Source of the DNA: Micromonospora sp. WMMD1128
Lineage (GTDB): Bacteria > Actinomycetota > Actinomycetes > Mycobacteriales > Micromonosporaceae
Direction: 5' to 3'
Assembly (NCBI RefSeq): GCF_027497235.1
Contig: NZ_CP114902.1
Location: forward strand, 6,040,001-6,104,000
Length of the DNA: 64,000 nucleotides
How positions within the stretch are numbered: position 1 is the stretch's first letter; every line of letters starts with the position of its first letter. The notes below the pieces were generated by a model. That model did no database searches. It saw only the letters and a list, made by a program, of their open reading frames with translations, and was not told the origin of the DNA. Below, piece by piece: positions 61,799 through 64,000 of the stretch. The position numbers and the translations under genes are program-made.

Positions 61799-62736
61799 CC
61801 GAGCGCGGCGGCGAGCACGGCCGGGTCGGCGTTGCCGCCGCTCACCACCGCGACGGTCCGCCCGGCCGGCAGCTCGTCGCGGTGGAACAGCCGCGCGGCC
61901 GTCGCGACCGCGCCGCTCGGCTCGGCCACCAGCCGCGCGTCCCGCAGCAGCCGGCCGGCAGCCACCATGATCTCGTCCTCGGTCACCGTGACGATGCCGT
62001 CGAGCCGCTCCCGCAGGTGGGCCAGCGTCAACGCGGACAGGTTGGTGCGCAGTCCGTCCGCGCAGGTCCGGTAGGTGCGTTCGACGTCCCAGACCACCAC
62101 CTCGCCGACGGCGAGCGACTCCTGGGCGTCGGCGGCCAGCGCCGGCTCCACGCCGATCACGGCGGCCGTCGGGCGCAGCGCCTTGACCGCCGTGGCGACG
62201 CCTGAACCGAGTCCGCCGCCGCCGACCGGCACCAGGACCACGTCCACGTCCGGCAGGTCGGCGACGATCTCCAACCCGACGGTGCCCTGGCCGGCGATGA
62301 CCGCCGGATGGTCGAACGGTGGCACCAACGCCCCGCCGGTCTCCGCCACGATCCGTTCCGCCTCGGCGAGCCGACGCGCCGGCGGCACCAACCGTACGTC
62401 GGCGCCGAGCCCTCGCATCCGGGCCACCTTGACCTGCGGCGCGCCCTCGGGGACCACGACGGTGCAGGGCACCCCGAACGTGCGGGCCGCGTACGCGAGC
62501 GCCTGACCGTGGTTGCCGGAGGAGTGGGTGACCACCCCTCGGGACCGGGTGGCCGGATCGAGCCGGGCCACCGCGTGGGTGGCGCCGCGCAGCTTGAACG
62601 ACCCCACCGGTTGCAGGCTCTCCGGCTTGAGCCACAGCTCGTCGTCCCAGGCCGTCCGCAGCAGCGGGGTCCGCAGCACGGTGCCCGCCACGTCGTCGGC
62701 GGCGGCCCGGACATCGTCGATCGAGATCAGCTCCAT
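61774..62736 (-). CDS. Threonine-dehydratase-like PLP enzyme
   Basis: A 320-residue fold-type II PLP enzyme. The Schiff-base Lys is in GSFKLRGATH, with SSGNHGQALAYAA and the phosphate loop VPVGGGGLGSG. It resembles threonine/serine ammonia-lyases and threo-3-hydroxyaspartate dehydratases, without an ACT regulatory domain, so it would be the catabolic short form. The C-terminal residues GGAPA and TAA are encoded by the 60-bp palindrome. The substrate is unproven. A leaderless small gene is divergent at 62768. Confidence 0.85.
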   Translation of the reverse strand: MELISIDDVRAAADDVAGTVLRTPLLRTAWDDELWLKPESLQPVGSFKLRGATHAVARLDPATRSRGVVTHSSGNHGQALAYAARTFGVPCTVVVPEGAPQVKVARMRGLGADVRLVPPARRLAEAERIVAETGGALVPPFDHPAVIAGQGTVGLEIVADLPDVDVVLVPVGGGGLGSGVATAVKALRPTAAVIGVEPALAADAQESLAVGEVVVWDVERTYRTCADGLRTNLSALTLAHLRERLDGIVTVTEDEIMVAAGRLLRDARLVAEPSGAVATAARLFHRDELPAGRTVAVVSGGNADPAVLAAALGVLGGAPA

Positions 62737-62755
62737 CGCTCCATCCTGCCCGCCC

Positions 62756-62768
62756 TAGACTGCCGGGG
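62756..62768 (+). promoter_or_regulatory. Leaderless -10 of the micro-membrane protein gene
   Basis: TAGACT (62756-62761) is followed by six bases and then the GTG at 62768, the spacing of leaderless actinobacterial transcripts. No -35 is obvious. Confidence 0.45.
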
Positions 62769-62911
62769 TGACCGAGGAGGAGCGGGTGGCGGCGCGGCGC
62801 GGGCCGACCTGGCTGATCCTCGTGGCGGTCGCCGCCGCGCTCGCGATCTGCTGCTGCTCGTCCGTGATCGGCCTGGCGGTCGCCGGGTCCACCGGCCTGC
62901 TCGGTCGCTGA
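62768..62911 (+). CDS. 47-residue single-helix membrane protein
   Basis: A small ORF starting TEEERVAARRGPTW, then one membrane helix (LILVAVAAALAICCCSSVIGL) with three consecutive Cys, ending GLLGR. It is too short for routine ORF calls, but the leaderless -10, the good codon pattern and the membrane helix support it. It is divergent from the dehydratase-like gene. The function is unknown. Confidence 0.6.
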   Translation: MTEEERVAARRGPTWLILVAVAAALAICCCSSVIGLAVAGSTGLLGR

Positions 62912-62920
62912 CCCGCCGGC

Positions 62921-64000
62921 TCAGGTGCTGCGCAGTTCCTCCACCGACGTGGCGGAGCGCAGGAGGAACAGGCCGGCCACGACCGTGACCAGCACCGCCG
63001 CCAGCGCGCCCGCCGCAAACCACGCCAACTGCTCCCACGGTACGTCCGGCGTCTGCTCGTAGCCGCCGCCGCTGGGCGCGGGCATCAGGCCGGCGATCAG
63101 CAGGTAGCCGACGGTCAGCGCGAGCCCGATCGCCGGCACGGCCGGGGCGAGCGCCGCCCAGAGCAGCGAGCGGCCGATCACGGCGCGGGGCACCCCGGTG
63201 GCCACCTGCGCCGCGTACGCCCGACGCCGGCTGGTGATGCCCTCGACCACGGCCACCAGCAGCCCGCCGCCGGCGATCACCACCGCCACCACGACCGCCA
63301 GGTCGACCAGGTCCATCGCGCCGAGGTAGAAACCCGGGTCGGACAGGCCGCCGCCGGTGCGGCGGGCCAGCTCGGCCTCGGCCAGGAAGTCGGCCCGCAC
63401 GCCGGCGGCACCGGCGCCGAAGATCAGCGCGGCCAGCAGCGCGGCGAACGTGCGGCTGCCGGCCCACGGGTCGGCGGTCAGCCGGCGCGCGGCGAGCAGC
63501 GCGGCCGGGCCACGCCCGTGGCGGTGCAGCATCCGCCCGGTGGTGTACGAGATCCAGCCGGTGCCGGACACCACGCCGATCATGGCGATGAGTGAGCCTG
63601 TCATCACCAGCGTCGGTACCAGCCAGCCGGGCTCCACGGCGCCGCGCCGCCCGTACCAGAGCAGGAGCGGGCGGATCGCGGCGAACAGTGCGAGCGCGAC
63701 CAGGATGAGCACGCCCGGCCACGGCCAGGGCGCCCGCGTGCGGACCCGGCGCACCACGCCGAACGGCGTGGCGGTGACCCGGCGCAGCAGCAGTGCGCTG
63801 ACCAGCGCGGCGACCAGCGGCAGGCCTATCACGACGGCGGCCACCGCCACCGGGGCCGGACGCACGTCGGTGGGCAGCGGCAGCCGGCCGGCGGCGTCGG
63901 GCCGGTGCAGCAGCCGGCGGCCGACCGTGAACACGGCCAGGCCGGTGACGGTGCCGAGCAGGCTCGCCACCCCGGTCTCGGCGACCGCGAGGCGGGTGAC
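62921..64000 (-). CDS. FtsX-like ABC permease, C-terminal part (5' end outside window)
   Basis: At least 360 residues are visible; the frame enters from the window end (VTRLAVAETGVASLLG and on), so the start is not seen. About eight hydrophobic helices are present, with an FtsX/MacB-like arrangement near ITSRRRAYAAQVATGVPRAVIG-type sequence (helix, cytoplasmic loop, helix). The C-terminus ends SATSVEELRST. Such permeases pair with a LolD-type ATPase that would lie outside the window. The substrate is unknown. Confidence 0.8.
   Translation of the reverse strand, partial: VTRLAVAETGVASLLGTVTGLAVFTVGRRLLHRPDAAGRLPLPTDVRPAPVAVAAVVIGLPLVAALVSALLLRRVTATPFGVVRRVRTRAPWPWPGVLILVALALFAAIRPLLLWYGRRGAVEPGWLVPTLVMTGSLIAMIGVVSGTGWISYTTGRMLHRHGRGPAALLAARRLTADPWAGSRTFAALLAALIFGAGAAGVRADFLAEAELARRTGGGLSDPGFYLGAMDLVDLAVVVAVVIAGGGLLVAVVEGITSRRRAYAAQVATGVPRAVIGRSLLWAALAPAVPAIGLALTVGYLLIAGLMPAPSGGGYEQTPDVPWEQLAWFAAGALAAVLVTVVAGLFLLRSATSVEELRST

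Overview
The window is very GC-rich DNA with actinobacterial hallmarks: GTG and occasional TTG starts, overlapping stop/start codons, leaderless promoters, a BldC-like regulator, an XRE/DUF397 pair, an OsaABC-like signalling locus and futalosine-pathway menaquinone genes. Six copies of a GGGGCCCC-cored double-hairpin repeat sit mostly at gene ends. Together these suggest a Micromonospora-type actinomycete chromosome. I see no rRNA, tRNA, CRISPR array, transposase or phage structural gene.

Layout. 0-6 kb: an ArsR regulator cut by the window edge, a HelD-type helicase, a four-gene cluster of type VII (ESX)-like substrates with a YbaB-like protein, and a two-domain VOC protein. 6-9.3 kb: a vitamin B12 importer (btuF-btuC-btuD) behind a cobalamin riboswitch. 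9.3-20.4 kb: secreted M14 and C39-like peptidases, mqnE with two membrane proteins, an NlpC/P60 cell-wall hydrolase, a Pro-rich membrane protein, a DEAD-box helicase and a glycolipid-binding-like protein. 20.4-25.3 kb: a TetR/SDR pair, a Cds1-like cysteine enzyme with a second SDR, a non-coding stretch with a tandem repeat and a 136-bp inverted-repeat element, then Lrp and BldC-like regulators. 25.4-29.5 kb: ubiX-, mqnP- and ubiD-like menaquinone genes around a terpene synthase. 29.7-36.6 kb: an epoxide-hydrolase-like protein, a duplicated DUF397 next to its XRE partner, a type IV AbiE toxin-antitoxin pair of lower GC, an AhpD-like/MarR divergent pair and a pectate lyase. 38-44 kb: a tightly coupled cytochrome c maturation operon (hemL, phosphatase, tlpA, ccdA, resB, ccsB). 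44-55 kb: a STAS protein, an ABC exporter with a divergent MarR-like regulator, and an OsaABC-like locus (response regulator, hybrid kinase with about nine HAMP units, divergent RsbW-GAF-PP2C phosphatase). 55-64 kb: an 850-bp non-coding region with three consecutive inverted repeats, a FAD oxidase with a Gly-rich insertion, TetR/amidase/S9 peptidase, a threonine-dehydratase-like enzyme, a leaderless micro-membrane protein and an FtsX-like permease cut by the window end.

How the genes work together. Respiration is the main theme: mqnE, ubiX, mqnP and ubiD act on menaquinone; hemL and the ccs operon supply heme and cytochrome c. B12 import, extracellular hydrolases and a stress-signalling locus complete the picture.

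The most unusual observations concern repeats. One copy of the GGGGCCCC repeat lies in frame inside ccdA and adds about 18 residues. Three other copies supply the stop codon of a neighbouring gene, two with a shared Gly-Gly-(Gly/Ala)-Pro-Ala tail. The region 54.96-55.29 kb holds three sequence-unrelated inverted repeats with the same architecture, and 24.2 kb holds a transposase-free element with 28-bp perfect inverted termini. All calls are by eye from the sequence; no database search was run.
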